A DNA stretch of 64,000 bases. Origin: Deinococcus sp. HSC-46F16. Its GTDB lineage: Bacteria > Deinococcota > Deinococci > Deinococcales > Deinococcaceae. Shown here in pieces: positions 31,960 to 44,377 of this stretch. The notes beneath the pieces are model-generated. The model did not search any database and was not told where the DNA came from. It worked only from the letters and a program-made list of their open reading frames with translations. The DNA is taken from positions 186,001-250,000 of the forward strand of contig NZ_JALJZW010000005.1 of the NCBI RefSeq assembly GCF_024171495.1. Reading direction: 5' to 3'. The position numbers and the translations under genes are program-made. The first letter of the stretch is position 1, and each line of letters opens with the position of its first letter.

Positions 31960-32514
31960 GTGGCCTTGAATTCCCTCCCCGACGAGCAGCTTGTGCCCCT
32001 CGCCGCGCACCCCGGTCCCCACCGGGAAGCGGCCTTCGAGGTGCTCGTGCGGCGGCATTCGTCCCGGCTGCACCGCCTCGCCTCGGGGATGGTGGGGCCG
32101 GGCAGCGCCGACGACGTGTTGCAGGAGGTGTGGGTAAGTGTGTACCGCAGCGCCCAAGGCTTTCGCCGGGAGGCGCAATTCACGACCTGGCTGCACCGCA
32201 TCACCCTGAATGCCTGCCACAAGGCGCTGGCTGTCCGTTCCGCCCTGCCCCTGGACGAGGCCCCCGAACCCACCGCCCCCCACAACCCCGCCCGCGCGGG
32301 CGAGCAGGCCGACCTGCGTGCCCGCCTCGCGTGGGCGTTGTCCCGGTTACCCCCCGAACAGCGCGACGCCGTGACCCTGCGCGAACTCGGCGGGCTGGAC
32401 TACGCCGAGATCGCCGGGGTGCTGGGGGTGGAGGTGGGCACCGTGAAAAGCCGCTTGAGCCGGGGCCGCGCGGCCCTGCGCGAGCTGCTGAGCGCCGTAG
32501 GCGTGACCCCATGA
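31960..32514 (+). CDS. ECF-type RNA polymerase sigma factor
   Basis: 184 residues. Region 2 is seen in [19 protein letters not shown] through [16 protein letters not shown], region 4 in [20 protein letters not shown] followed by the helix-turn-helix [16 protein letters not shown]. It should direct transcription of an envelope-stress regulon, probably including its own operon. GTG at 31960 is chosen: TACCCT ends 5 nt upstream. The next gene overlaps by ATGA. Confidence 0.9.
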   Translation: MALNSLPDEQLVPLAAHPGPHREAAFEVLVRRHSSRLHRLASGMVGPGSADDVLQEVWVSVYRSAQGFRREAQFTTWLHRITLNACHKALAVRSALPLDEAPEPTAPHNPARAGEQADLRARLAWALSRLPPEQRDAVTLRELGGLDYAEIAGVLGVEVGTVKSRLSRGRAALRELLSAVGVTP

Positions 32515-32792
32515 CCCCGAGAACTGGAGCCCCCACCATGACCGACGCCGACCTCGACTTCCTCCTCGCCCAGGCCCGTGCCGAGACATCTGCCGACACG
32601 GGAGCCGCTGACCGCTTCCTGGCCCGGCACCGGGCGGCGCTGCTCCCACCCGCCCGCCGCACCCCCCTCTGGCCCCCGCTGCTGGCCGTGGCCGCTGTCC
32701 TCGCCGGAGTGCTGGTGCTGCGGCCCACGCCCGCCCTGCCCGCCAGTGCCGCCTACGACGTGTATCAGGGCACGCTGGGGGAGGGCTGGTGA
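32511..32792 (+). CDS. Probable anti-sigma factor, single-pass membrane protein
   Basis: 93 residues: a helical N-terminal part ([15 protein letters not shown]) that could bind the sigma factor, one membrane segment ([14 protein letters not shown], about 57-70) and a short outer tail. No zinc HxxxCxxC motif. Position directly after an ECF sigma gene and before an RseB-like gene strongly suggests anti-sigma function, but this is context, not homology. Overlaps on both sides (ATGA, GTGA). A start at 32538 is also possible. Confidence 0.6.
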   Translation: MTPRTGAPTMTDADLDFLLAQARAETSADTGAADRFLARHRAALLPPARRTPLWPPLLAVAAVLAGVLVLRPTPALPASAAYDVYQGTLGEGW

Positions 32793-33559
32793 ACCGGGCA
32801 CTCGCCCTCGCGCTGGCCCTGAGCGTCCCGGCCCAGGCCGCCGCCGCAGACGACCTCGCGGCGGCCCTGCGCCAGTCGCGCACGCTGGCCGCACGGGGCG
32901 AGGCGGAGGTCAGCGTGTACTTTCCCCCCCGCGCAGTGCCCACCCGAATGGCAGCCCGGCTTCCGGTGGTTCCCTCTCGCCCCGCGCTGCTGGCCCGCCA
33001 CTTCAACGTGACCCGCCAGGATGCCCCCGCTTCCATCGCGGGCCGCGAGGTCACCCGCTATGACCTCACTCCCAAGGTGGGGCAGGCCGCCCGCTGGACC
33101 CTGTGGATTGACCGCGCCTGGAACGTGCCCCTCGCCTACGAGGAACGGATGCCCGACGGCACCCTGGCCCGCCGCGCCGCCCTGACGCGGGTGCTGCCCC
33201 AGCCCGTGCGGGTGCAAACGGAGCTGCCGCCCATCCCCGAGGGCCTGCGGGGAGCGGTCCTGGCCGCGCTGCCCGGCCTGCGCTTTCCCCCTGGCTTTGT
33301 GCCCGTCTCGGCCGAGCCGCGTGCGGGGGGCGGCGTGACCGTCTCGCTGAGCGACGGGATCAACGTCCTCGCGCTGGTCGTCGCGCCCCGCAACGTCCGG
33401 GCCGCGCCGGGGGTGGCCTCGCGGCGGGTGGGCGGGCGCTTCGTGTGGCTGGTGGGGAACCTGCCGGGCGGGCCGCTGAGAAACGCGCTCTCCGCCATCC
33501 GTGAAGTGGACGAGACGCCCTTGGGAACTTTCCTGCCCGCCCCCGACTCCAAGAGGTAA
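32789..33559 (+). CDS. Exported RseB/MucB-like sigma regulatory protein
   Basis: 256 residues with a signal peptide ([16 protein letters not shown]). The order of a LolA-like beta domain ([21 protein letters not shown]) and a C-terminal half ending in [22 protein letters not shown] fits RseB, which shields the anti-sigma factor from proteolysis until envelope damage is sensed. GTG start overlapping the anti-sigma stop. Role inferred from both sequence and neighbours. Confidence 0.68.
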   Translation: MNRALALALALSVPAQAAAADDLAAALRQSRTLAARGEAEVSVYFPPRAVPTRMAARLPVVPSRPALLARHFNVTRQDAPASIAGREVTRYDLTPKVGQAARWTLWIDRAWNVPLAYEERMPDGTLARRAALTRVLPQPVRVQTELPPIPEGLRGAVLAALPGLRFPPGFVPVSAEPRAGGGVTVSLSDGINVLALVVAPRNVRAAPGVASRRVGGRFVWLVGNLPGGPLRNALSAIREVDETPLGTFLPAPDSKR

Positions 33560-33561
33560 TC

Positions 33562-34827
33562 ATGCCCCTGCCCCCCCTCTCCCGCAAGCTCACCGCCGAG
33601 GACGCCGCCCACCTGCTGCGCCGCACGGCTTTCGGCGCGACAGATGCCCAGATTCGTGCGCTGGCGAATCGTCCCGCCCGCGAGGTGGCCCGCGACCTCC
33701 TCTCGTTTGGCGACGACCGCGCCCCCGGCAACCCCTTCGACCCCTCCAGGGCCGCCACACCCGGCGCGGGGATTCAGCTCACGCGGGCGGCGTGGCTCTT
33801 TGAACTGCTGTACGGCCCCCACCCCCTGCGCGAACTGCTGGCCCTGACCTGGAGCAACCATTTCGTGATCGGCACCGACAAGGTGCGGAACGTGCCCATG
33901 CTCGCGGGCTACCTCGGCCTGCTGCGCCGTCACGCGGCCACGACCGACTTCGCCCGCTTCACGCTGGAGGTCGCGCAGTCGCCCGCCATGCTGCGGTACC
34001 TCGACAACGACCAGAACCGCAAGGGGCGGCCCAACGAGAACTTCAGCCGCGAGTTGCTGGAACTGTTCACGACCGGCATCGGCCCCTACACCGAGGACGA
34101 CGTGCGCGAGGGTGCCCGCGCCCTGACGGGCTGGACCTTCGACGGCGGGCGCGGCAACCAGAACTTCCTGCAAGACGCCCGCTTCGTCTTCCGGCCCGGC
34201 CAGCACGACAATGGACGCAAGACCTACCTGGGCCAGAGCGGCAACCTGAACGGGGAGGACGTGATTCGCATCGCGGCGGGCCATCCCGCAACGGCCACTT
34301 TTGTCGCCCGCAAGCTGCACCGCGCCCTTGTCGCGGACGAGCCGGACGCGGCAGCGGTGGCGGCGAGCGCCGACACCTTCCGCCGCACGAACGGCAATGT
34401 CCGCGCGGTGCTGGAAGAACTCCTCGCCAGCGAGCACTTCTACAGCCGCCGCGCCGCGATCATCCGGAGTCCGGTGGCTTTCCTGGTGGGGGCGGTGCGG
34501 ACCCTGGGCCAGCCGAAGCTGGAGGCCAAGCAGATTCTGACGCTCGCGCAGACCGCCGGACGGATGGGCCAGCTTCTCCTCGAACCCGACACCGTGAAGG
34601 GCTGGGACGGGGGCCGCGAGTGGATCAACGACACCACCCTGCTGCTGCGGATGCAGGTCGCGGCCTCGCTCACCACCGCAGGCACCGCGCCGAAGCTGGA
34701 AGCGCAACCCTCCGACCTCGCCCTGCTGGGCACCGAACGCTCGCCGCTGGCCGCTGTCACCGGGGGACTGAACCCCAAGCAGCGCCTGTACCTGACCCTG
34801 ATCAGCCCCGAATTCGGGCTGGCCTGA
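33562..34827 (+). CDS. DUF1800 family protein
   Basis: 421 residues. Family blocks: [18 protein letters not shown] near the N-terminus, [11 protein letters not shown], and [19 protein letters not shown]. Function unknown; DUF1800 genes are commonly beside DUF1501 genes, as here. No signal peptide is visible, whereas its partner carries a Tat signal, so it could be co-exported. It starts 2 nt after the RseB-like gene, with AAGAGG upstream. Confidence 0.9.
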   Translation: MPLPPLSRKLTAEDAAHLLRRTAFGATDAQIRALANRPAREVARDLLSFGDDRAPGNPFDPSRAATPGAGIQLTRAAWLFELLYGPHPLRELLALTWSNHFVIGTDKVRNVPMLAGYLGLLRRHAATTDFARFTLEVAQSPAMLRYLDNDQNRKGRPNENFSRELLELFTTGIGPYTEDDVREGARALTGWTFDGGRGNQNFLQDARFVFRPGQHDNGRKTYLGQSGNLNGEDVIRIAAGHPATATFVARKLHRALVADEPDAAAVAASADTFRRTNGNVRAVLEELLASEHFYSRRAAIIRSPVAFLVGAVRTLGQPKLEAKQILTLAQTAGRMGQLLLEPDTVKGWDGGREWINDTTLLLRMQVAASLTTAGTAPKLEAQPSDLALLGTERSPLAAVTGGLNPKQRLYLTLISPEFGLA

Positions 34828-34867
34828 GGCTCCCCGTGACCCGACTCAAGTGGCCCCAGAGGTGACC

Positions 34868-36045
<1,178 letters not shown>

Positions 36046-36058
<13 letters not shown>

Positions 36059-36507
36059 GGGGGGACGGCGCCCGGCTGGGCGGTGCCCTGCTCGCCGGGC
36101 TGGTCCTGCTTTCGGCCCCAGCGGCGTTGGCCCTGCCCAAATACCGGGTGGAGGCCGCCCGCTTCCTCGGCCACGACAAGGACGACCCGCTGTGGCAACT
36201 TTCCGGCAAGGTGATGCCCTGCGTGACCTGCCACACCCAGCCGCAGGGGGGCAAGGGCTGGAACCCGTTCGGCCAGAGCCTTCAGGCCGAGTTCCGCGCC
36301 CAACCGCAGGCCAGCTTCCGCACCGTGCTGCGCTCGGTCCTGGCGCGAGAGGCCGACGCGGACGCCGACGGCTATCCCGACGCGCTGGAATTCTTCGCCC
36401 GCACGCTGCCCGGCGACCCCCGGAGCAAGCCTGCCAAGTCCCTGCGCGACCTCCGGGCCGAGTTCGAGCAGGCGGGCGGCTTGCCGGAGGAGAAGCCCAA
36501 AAAATAG
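36046..36507 (+). CDS. Exported CxxCH protein with EF-hand-like loop
   Basis: 153 residues. A signal peptide ([18 protein letters not shown]) is followed by one c-type heme motif, CVTCH, and by [12 protein letters not shown], which fits the 12-residue EF-hand calcium loop pattern with acidic residues at 1, 3, 5, 9 and 12. It may be a small monoheme cytochrome. The ATG at 36046 lies inside the DUF1501 gene; a GTG at 36055 is an alternative. Last gene of the sigma-factor operon. Confidence 0.72.
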
Positions 36508-36581
36508 ACCCCGCGCCCGGTGGTGGGCGTGGAGCCTGATTCGGAGGGGAAGGAGCTTGCCTTCCCCATTCGCTTTGAGAT

Positions 36582-36782
36582 TCAGGCGACCAGTTCGGCG
36601 CGAATCACGGGGAGGCGCCGCCCGCCCGCGATCTGACGCACCACGTCCTCGCGCACCTCGTTGGCGCGGCCCAGGCCCAGGTCGTCAATCAGGCGCACAA
36701 AGTCATGGAGGGTGTACGGCCCCTCGTTGCCCTGCGCGTAGAAGAAGTAGGAGGCCAGCTCCTCCATCGTCAACTGTGACAT
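36582..36782 (-). CDS. Small hypothetical protein
   Basis: 66 residues (MSQLTMEELASYFFYAQGNEG at the start), mixed helical, no membrane segment or cysteine. TAAATT lies 6 nt before the ATG, supporting a real leaderless gene. No family recognised; the bulk of the sequence looks like a compact DNA- or protein-binding domain but that cannot be decided here. Confidence 0.6.
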   Translation of the reverse strand: MSQLTMEELASYFFYAQGNEGPYTLHDFVRLIDDLGLGRANEVREDVVRQIAGGRRLPVIRAELVA

Positions 36783-36797
36783 GCGCTTAATTTAGCA

Positions 36798-37769
36798 TTA
36801 ACGCTCTGAACATTTTCTGACGGTCATGTCCGAGCTTCTCAGCTTCCTCTCCCACGTCACCCACATCGCCTCAGGGACGTAACCCAGCCGGGTATTCACG
36901 CGCAGCATCGGCAGATTCAGGACAGCGCCCCCGGTCCCGGCACGGGTGTAGCCCTGCGACTTGGCCCAGGCCAGCGCGTGCGCCTTGACCAGCGTGGCGA
37001 GGCCCCGGCCCCGGTGCGAGGGGTGGGTGGCGGTGAGGTCGCTGGAGACTTCGGCCGTGCCCTGAAGGGTGCGGTGCTGCGGCAGCGTCAGGCGGGTCAG
37101 CGCCACCACCTCCCCCCGGCGCCGCACCACGAAGACGGCCTCTTCGCGGGCCATCACCTCCCGCAGGGCGGGCAGGTCCAGGGGCGCGGTCATGGTCGTC
37201 GGGTTGCGCGGCACGTCGGCCTCTCCCTGGCGGTGCAGGGCATACAGGGCCTGCCACTCGGCCTCCGGCGCGTCCATGCGCCAGCGCTCGACCTCATAAC
37301 CCTCCAGAAAGAGGCGTTCCTCCAGTGCCCGGAACCGCTCGGGGTCCCACGCGCTCAGGTCGAGGTGTGCTCCCCACGACTGCCAGGCGTTGCGAAAGCC
37401 TGCCGCCGCGAAAAAAGTCATCTTCTCGGAGAAGTCCTCACGGGTCACGCCCAGCAGCCGGGTGTACTCGGCGGGCCACTCGGCCAGCAAGGCGAGATAA
37501 AGGGGGCTGAACGCCGCCCCTTCCCCCGCGAGGTCCAGCCGCAGCGCGTCCGGAGCGCTGTCCCCGAAGAGCGAGAGGTGCGCGGTCGCCACGACCTCGC
37601 CGCCTTGCACGGCCACGAGGCGCTGCTGCTCAGGCCGCGTGCTCTCGCGGAAGTGCTCCGGGCGGTAGGTCCACAGCCCCCGCACGCTGCGGGTCACGAG
37701 GTCGGCCACAGCGGGCGCGTCGGCCTGCTGAAAGGGGCGGAGGTGCAGGGGAGGGGCGGTGTCGGTCAC
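36798..37769 (-). CDS. GNAT family N-acetyltransferase
   Basis: 323 residues, long enough for two GNAT-like halves. The C-terminal half has the acetyl-CoA loop in HPSHRGRGLATLVKAHAL, followed by the NTRLGYVPE segment typical of these enzymes. The N-terminal half (RPFQQADAPAVADLVTRSV) begins like a second, degenerate GNAT domain. GTG start at 37769. Substrate unknown. Divergent from tkt. Confidence 0.82.
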   Translation of the reverse strand: MTDTAPPLHLRPFQQADAPAVADLVTRSVRGLWTYRPEHFRESTRPEQQRLVAVQGGEVVATAHLSLFGDSAPDALRLDLAGEGAAFSPLYLALLAEWPAEYTRLLGVTREDFSEKMTFFAAAGFRNAWQSWGAHLDLSAWDPERFRALEERLFLEGYEVERWRMDAPEAEWQALYALHRQGEADVPRNPTTMTAPLDLPALREVMAREEAVFVVRRRGEVVALTRLTLPQHRTLQGTAEVSSDLTATHPSHRGRGLATLVKAHALAWAKSQGYTRAGTGGAVLNLPMLRVNTRLGYVPEAMWVTWERKLRSSDMTVRKCSER

Positions 37770-37931
37770 GCTCCCATCCTTTCCCCTCCCCGGTCCAGAG
37801 GCGAATCTCAGGCATACGCCGGATGGCTTAGGGGTGCATATGCGCCGAACCGACCTCAGCCTTTGCGTGCCCCAGCGCGACTCCGGACAGAAGCACTGCA
37901 ATTCATGGCGAGCTCACATTCACGGAATGGC

Positions 37932-37960
37932 TTGACAAGATTACGGCCGGAGCGTATTCT
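37932..37960 (+). promoter_or_regulatory. Consensus promoter of tkt
   Basis: TTGACA (37932-37937), a 17-nt spacer and TATTCT (37955-37960) form one of the best sigma-70-type promoters in the window. The transcript would carry a leader of about 147 nt before tkt. The rest of the 345-nt gene-free gap (37770-38114) holds the leader hairpin at 38044 and a second -10 hexamer, TACACT, at 38102. Confidence 0.75.
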
Positions 37961-38043
37961 GTTTTCACCGGAATGGAAGCGCCGTCGGTGTGCTTGTTCC
38001 CCGGACCGGATGGAGCCTTCAGGCCCCGAAGTTGCCCTTCGAT

Positions 38044-38076
38044 CACGCCCCTTACCTCGTGGCAGGTGGGGGCGTG
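38044..38076 (+). promoter_or_regulatory. Leader hairpin upstream of tkt
   Basis: CACGCCCC pairs with GGGGCGTG, with an inner ACCT/AGGT stem, followed by TCCTTTGTT. It lies in the tkt leader, between the consensus promoter and the start codon, and looks like a weak terminator. It could act as an attenuator of the long transcript. Confidence 0.45.
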
Positions 38077-38114
38077 TCCTTTGTTCCCCGCACGCGCCCG
38101 GTACACTGCGCCCC

Positions 38115-40106
<1,992 letters not shown>

Positions 40107-40161
40107 CCCCCCGACAGCCTTCGGCGTCCGCTTCCTGCCCAGGAGGCGGGCGCTTTGGCGT

Positions 40162-40428
40162 TCAGTCGCGGGCGTGGTCGCGGCGGTACTCGTCGAGGAC
40201 CATCCGCAGCAGTTCGGTGCGGCTGGCGCGGGGAAACTGGCGCTGCCGGGCGATCACCGCCCGCTCGATGGCGGCACGGTTGCCCAGCGTCATGCCCAGC
40301 AGTTGCCGCAACAGGGCGTCCTCGGCTCCCCGACCACGGGCAGCCGAAAAGGTTCCGCCCCGCCGCGTGAGCAGCAGCACCCCCGCCCCCGCGAGCGAGA
40401 TCACGATCAGCACCAGCGCCGTGGTCAT
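40162..40428 (-). CDS. Small single-pass membrane protein, hypothetical
   Basis: 88 residues: an N-terminal membrane segment (ALVLIVISLAGAGVLLLT), a Gly/Arg linker and a basic helical tail (NRAAIERAVIARQRQFPRASRTELLRMVLDEYRRD). TAGACT lies 6 nt before the ATG. Convergent with tkt. No family recognised. Confidence 0.65.
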   Translation of the reverse strand: MTTALVLIVISLAGAGVLLLTRRGGTFSAARGRGAEDALLRQLLGMTLGNRAAIERAVIARQRQFPRASRTELLRMVLDEYRRDHARD

Positions 40429-40521
40429 GCGGCGAGTCTAGAGCGGACGCGTCCTTCACGCCTCCTCAAGCTTGTGAGCTGGGGCGGGGAGGGCGGGGAA
40501 AGGGGATGGAAAAGTCAGGCC

Positions 40522-41433
40522 ATGACCGACCACGACAAGAATCCGGCCAAGGTCCAGCCCGAAACCGCCTCCACCGAGGACTACCCGCAGGAAACGCCCG
40601 TCGAGACGCAGGGCACCCAGCCCGGCAGCGAGGCCGAGATGGAGGTCCAGCCGATCACCATTCGCGAGGACTACCGGGGCAGCGGCAAGCTGGAAGGCAA
40701 GGTCGCCCTGATCACCGGCGGCGACAGCGGCATCGGGCGGGCGGTGGCCGTCCACTTCGCCCGCGAGGGAGCCGACGTGGCGATCCTGTACCTCGACGAA
40801 CACCAAGACGCGCAGGACACCGTGGCGATGGTGGAGGCCGAGGGCCGCCGGGCACTCGCCATCGCGGGCGACATCGGCGACGTGGCCTTTGCCCGGCAGG
40901 CGGTCGAGCAGACGCTGGGGCAGTTCGGCAAGCTCGACATTCTGGTGAACAACGCCGCCGAACAGCACGAGCAGAAAGAACTCACCGACATCACCCCCGA
41001 GCAACTGGAGCGCACCTTCCGCACCAACATCTTCGGGATGTTCTACCTGACCCAGGCCGCGCTGCCGCACCTTGGAGAGGGCGCGTCCATCATCAACACG
41101 ACCAGCATCACCGCCTACAAGGGCAGCCCCGAGCTGATGGACTACGCCTCGACCAAGGGAGCCATCGTGGCTTTTACCCGCAGCCTCAGCCAGAACCTCG
41201 CGGAAAAGAAGATTCGCGTGAACGCCGTGGCCCCCGGCCCGATCTGGACGCCCCTGATTCCCGCCACCATCAGCGAGGACAAGCTGGCGAGCGACTGGGG
41301 TGAGACTCCGCTGGGCCGCCCCGGCCAGCCCGCCGAGGTCGCGCCCGCCTACGTGTTCCTGGCGTCGGACGATTCCTCGTACTTCTCCGGGCAGGTGCTG
41401 CACCCCAACGGCGGCACGGTGGTCGGCGGGTAG
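40522..41433 (+). CDS. SDR family oxidoreductase, YhdF/general stress protein 39-like
   Basis: 303 residues. An acidic N-terminal extension of about 50 residues precedes the SDR core: cofactor motif TGGDSGIGRA, NNAAEQ, active-site Ser (NTTSITAYKG) and YASTKGA (Tyr, Lys). The extension and AEQHEQKEL are typical of the general-stress SDR group. NAD(P)-dependent; substrate unknown. Followed by a strong terminator hairpin. Confidence 0.9.
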   Translation: MTDHDKNPAKVQPETASTEDYPQETPVETQGTQPGSEAEMEVQPITIREDYRGSGKLEGKVALITGGDSGIGRAVAVHFAREGADVAILYLDEHQDAQDTVAMVEAEGRRALAIAGDIGDVAFARQAVEQTLGQFGKLDILVNNAAEQHEQKELTDITPEQLERTFRTNIFGMFYLTQAALPHLGEGASIINTTSITAYKGSPELMDYASTKGAIVAFTRSLSQNLAEKKIRVNAVAPGPIWTPLIPATISEDKLASDWGETPLGRPGQPAEVAPAYVFLASDDSSYFSGQVLHPNGGTVVGG

Positions 41434-41449
41434 GGGCCAGGGGAAAAAA

Positions 41450-41502
41450 GGGAAGGGGGAAGGGCGCTGAAGCGAAAGCCGCAGCGCCCTTCCCCCCTTC
41501 CC
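41450..41502. terminator. Long bidirectional terminator hairpin
   Basis: GGGAAGGGGGAAGGGCGCTG pairs almost completely with the complementary arm at 41482-41502 around a 12-nt loop. It separates the SDR gene from the convergent 3' end of the gene that the island interrupted, and so was its original terminator. Confidence 0.75.
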
Positions 41503-41508
41503 CCTCCC

Positions 41509-41595
41509 TCAAGCCTCCGTGCCCAGATTCTCCCGCGCCCACTCGTAGAACTCGGGCTGGTAGAACTCCAGCCGCACTTTCTTGTACTCCTTGGT
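41509..41595 (-). pseudogene. Stranded original 3' end of the AhbA-AhbB-like gene
   Basis: Reverse-strand codons here read TKEYKKVRLEFYQPEFYEW followed by ARENLGTEA and a TGA stop. The first 19 residues are identical to those encoded at 47720-47664 inside the intact gene; only the last nine differ. This is therefore the native C-terminal end, now separated by the island from the rest of the gene, without promoter or start codon. Confidence 0.92.
41538..41595. repeat. 58-bp attachment-site direct repeat, left copy
   Basis: These 58 bases are identical to 47663-47720, in the same orientation. The copies diverge sharply on both sides. They lie in coding sequence of the target gene and mark the recombination site of the integrative element. 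Confidence 0.95.
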
Positions 41596-41745
41596 GAAGC
41601 AAAAAGGTCCGCTGAAAAACTCCCACTGGTACGGCAAAACTCTGACCCCGTACTCCGGCAGAAGTATACCAGAGAGCACAAGTCACGGGAAAACACCCCC
41701 CATTTGTGCCCCCACCGTCAGAGACCCCTTGGTAGGCTGGCCGCA

Positions 41746-43464
41746 GTGAACACGCTCTACTACGGGGACAACCTAGAGGTGCTGGCAGAGCATTTCCCAG
41801 ACGAGTCGGTAGACCTCATCTACCTTGACCCCCCCTTCAACTCAAAAGTTGACTACAACGTCATTTTCCGAGAGCACAATAAGGATGACGGGGCGACGGC
41901 TCAGATTCTTGCCTTTGAGGACACATGGCATTGGACCTTGGAGTCTGAACATGCCCTAGACCGCATCATGGCCAAGAACGGCAAGCTGGCTGAGCTTCTG
42001 TATCTCATTGTCGGAACACTTCAGAAAAATGACCTCTCCGCTTACCTCGTCTCAATGGCGGAGCGCCTGAACGAGCTTAGGCGAGTTTTGAAGCCTTCTG
42101 GGAGTTTGTATCTCCATTGTGACCCTGTGGCGAGCCATTACCTCAAGATGGTTCTGGACATTCTGTTCGGGGCTGCCAACTTCAGGAATGAAATCATCTG
42201 GAAGAGGACGAGTGCCCATAGTGGTTCAAAACGATGGGGAGACGTGCATGACACCATCCTCTTCTACGGTGCCTCAAAGCAGGCTGTGTGGAATCCGGTC
42301 TACCAAAAATTTGATGAATCCTACGTCAACAGCAAGTATAAAAATGCTGACGCCAAGGGCAGGTTTCAGCTTGACAACCTGACGGCGGCTGGCATACGGC
42401 AGGGAGACTCTGGGGCACCGTGGAAAGGTGTGGACCCGACCGCAAAGGGTAGACATTGGGCAGTAAGCCGAGAGGTGATGAAAGGGCTTGTGGGAGAGGA
42501 AACAGCCACCTCCATGAGTACGCAGGCGAAGCTAGACCTCCTAGATAGTCACGGTTACATCTACTGGCCAACGAAAGGCAGAGGTGGACAACCGGGCTTT
42601 CCCAGATTTCGCCGCTACCTTGCGGAAGGTGTGCCTGTTCAAGATGTAATTACTGACATTCCCCCAGTCAATTCCCAGGCCGCAGAGCGGCTAGGCTATC
42701 CCACCCAAAAGCCTGTCGCCTTACTTGAGCGCATCATCTCAGTCTCTTCCAATCCGGGCGACGTGGTACTTGACCCCTTTTGTGGCTGTGGAACCGCCGT
42801 AGCTGCCGCTCAGAAGCTTGGGAGGCAGTGGCGGGGCATAGACATTACCCATCTCTCTGTCGCCCTCATGACGGCCCGCCTAGAGCGTGACTTTGGCCTC
42901 AAGCCCGGAAAAGACTTTCAGGTTGAGGGGACCCCTCGGGATGTGGGAGCCGCCCGTTACCTCTTTGAGCGTGACCCGTTCCAGTTTCAGTTTTGGATTG
43001 TGGGGCTTGCTGGGGCACAACCCTACGGAGCCACGGCCAGCAACAAGAAGGGGAAGAAGGGCGGGGACACGGGGATTGACGGCCAGATGTTTTTCCGTAC
43101 TCCAGCCGGGGAGAAGCTGGAAAAAGTCATCGTGAGCGTCAAGGGCGGCAAGAATCTTAACCCCGCCATGGTGCGTGATCTCGTGGGCACAGTCCAGCGG
43201 GAGAGTGCCGCCATCGGCGTATTCATCACCATAGACGAGCCGACTAAAGGCATGAAGGATGAGGCAGCCAAGGCCGGAACGTACAAGTATGGAGCCAAGA
43301 GCTACCCCAAAATTCAGTTGCTCACGGTGCAAGAAATCCTAGAGGGCAAGCGCCCTGAGATTCCCCACGGCTCTGCCAACATGAGCTTTGAACGCCAAGA
43401 GGTGAAAACCCTTCAACGCCAAACGAAGAAGGGCAACGCTCCCTCTCTGTTTGGCGATGACTGA
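41746..43464 (+). CDS. Adenine DNA methyltransferase fused to an Mrr-like nuclease domain
   Basis: 572 residues. Residues 1-380 are a beta-class N6-adenine/N4-cytosine methyltransferase: catalytic DPPFNS near residue 29 comes before the AdoMet motif DPFCGCGTA near 343. After a conserved FQFQFWIVGLAGAQP linker, the C-terminal part resembles the Mrr/PD-(D/E)xK fold: GGDTGIDG, then VIVSVKGGKN as the catalytic SxK, and AIGVFITIDEP. A single-chain restriction-modification enzyme is plausible. GTG at 41746 is chosen, with TAGGCT 7 nt upstream. Base composition is lower in GC than flanking genes. Confidence 0.85.
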   Translation: MNTLYYGDNLEVLAEHFPDESVDLIYLDPPFNSKVDYNVIFREHNKDDGATAQILAFEDTWHWTLESEHALDRIMAKNGKLAELLYLIVGTLQKNDLSAYLVSMAERLNELRRVLKPSGSLYLHCDPVASHYLKMVLDILFGAANFRNEIIWKRTSAHSGSKRWGDVHDTILFYGASKQAVWNPVYQKFDESYVNSKYKNADAKGRFQLDNLTAAGIRQGDSGAPWKGVDPTAKGRHWAVSREVMKGLVGEETATSMSTQAKLDLLDSHGYIYWPTKGRGGQPGFPRFRRYLAEGVPVQDVITDIPPVNSQAAERLGYPTQKPVALLERIISVSSNPGDVVLDPFCGCGTAVAAAQKLGRQWRGIDITHLSVALMTARLERDFGLKPGKDFQVEGTPRDVGAARYLFERDPFQFQFWIVGLAGAQPYGATASNKKGKKGGDTGIDGQMFFRTPAGEKLEKVIVSVKGGKNLNPAMVRDLVGTVQRESAAIGVFITIDEPTKGMKDEAAKAGTYKYGAKSYPKIQLLTVQEILEGKRPEIPHGSANMSFERQEVKTLQRQTKKGNAPSLFGDD

Positions 43465-43467
43465 GCA

Positions 43468-43683
43468 CTAAACCTCTAAGTTGCTGGCATGGCTGGATTG
43501 ACCCTCAAGCTGAGCGGGTGCCCCTGCTTGAGCTTCTAAAGGGCATCCATGAGTCACTATGGGCGACTCCGCAAAAGTCGCCCGCTCTACTTCCATGTCA
43601 CCTTCAAACCTGTCCAACGGTTCCCCATACTCTTCTAAAAACTGCTTTATTTTTCCCATAAATCTCCAATTCAGTCGGGACAT
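43468..43683 (-). CDS. Small hypothetical protein in the island
   Basis: 71 residues, a charged helical start (MGKIKQFLEEYGEPLDRFEGD) and a low-complexity end. TATACA lies 7 nt before the ATG, fitting the leaderless pattern, which is the main support for it. It is convergent with the methyltransferase gene with a 3-nt gap. No family recognised; it could be spurious. Confidence 0.4.
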   Translation of the reverse strand: MSRLNWRFMGKIKQFLEEYGEPLDRFEGDMEVERATFAESPIVTHGCPLEAQAGAPAQLEGQSSHASNLEV

Positions 43684-44150
43684 GATTAGCTGTATAAACT
43701 TGTGCCCCTAGAACAGATATTAGCGCAGTTTGATGAGAATCCTGTGAAATCAGGGGAATTAATGAGAAGAATATACGTTATTTGCGTAATCGTGGAAATG
43801 TCGTTCTGCGCAGATAGGGATGATGAGGACTAGTTTTCCGGCTCACTGACGGAATGCTTGACCTACGTCCTCATGGTTCTAACTTAACTGTCTGCTAAAC
43901 TGCATTTATGCAAGTAGAAGTCAAGGCGTGAGCACCAGTCTTATGCTTCTCGGTCTGTGGTAATTCCTTATATGCCTCTAGTCTGAGCAAATTACTGTCT
44001 GCGAGCTTAAGCAAGTCGGCTAAGCGGAATTTACACGCCCCAAATCTTAGAAATATACCTCTGTGTTTCTTGACCACCATCTTTGAGATAGTCAAGCAAC
44101 AGTGGTAACCTTTGTATATAGCTTTCTTAGAGAAAGCAATAGAGGTTAAC
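43684..44150. other. Gene-free AT-rich stretch of the island
   Basis: No credible gene is seen over about 465 nt. It holds a possible promoter TTGACC-16-TAACTT (43858-43885, +) followed by no ORF, a TGCATTTATGCA palindrome-like motif near 43900, and an extended -10 TGTATATA (44113-44120) that probably serves the excisionase-like gene. It could contain a small RNA, a replication origin or arm-type binding sites. Confidence 0.45.
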
Positions 44151-44327
44151 ATGGACGAAAGATATATTTCAGTGGCGGAGTTTGCAGAGAAATTTAACGT
44201 CTCCACTACGCTCGTATACAGACTTATTAAAGACGGTGTGATTAATGCTGTGAGAATAGGGGATAGGAATTACCGCATAAGCCCCGAAGCAGTGAGGACT
44301 ATTGTTGAAAGGAGATTAATAGGCTAG
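44151..44327 (+). CDS. Excisionase-like helix-turn-helix protein
   Basis: 58 residues of the MerR-like excisionase (XIS/AlpA-type) fold: YISVAEFAEKFNVSTTLVYRLIKDG then NAVRIGDRNYRISPEAV. Such proteins direct an integrase toward excision or regulate the element. AGAGGTT lies just upstream of the ATG. An opposing 103-codon frame overlaps it and is less credible. A GC-rich hairpin (44340-44361) follows. Confidence 0.8.
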   Translation: MDERYISVAEFAEKFNVSTTLVYRLIKDGVINAVRIGDRNYRISPEAVRTIVERRLIG

Positions 44328-44339
44328 AGAAAATGGAAA

Positions 44340-44361
44340 AGGAGGGGCGGCAACCCCTCCT
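44340..44361. terminator. Hairpin after the excisionase-like gene
   Basis: AGGAGGGG pairs with CCCCTCCT around CGGCAA. There is no T tract downstream. It may be a terminator, or it may affect translation of the next gene, since it lies 16 nt before that ATG. Confidence 0.5.
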
Positions 44362-44377
44362 CTAGTTGAACTTAGTT

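Noticed and set aside
36978..38114. Long N-terminal extension of transketolase
   Set aside because: It runs antisense through the GNAT gene and across the intergenic promoter region; the transketolase family starts at 38115.
41270..41686. Reverse-strand frames across the left attachment repeat
   Set aside because: They read the stranded gene end in the wrong phase or lie antisense to the SDR gene; the correct phase is the remnant at 41509-41595.
43895..44206. 103-codon reverse-strand frame in the island
   Set aside because: It overlaps the better supported excisionase-like gene, lacks a ribosome binding site or -10 hexamer, and has no recognisable domain.
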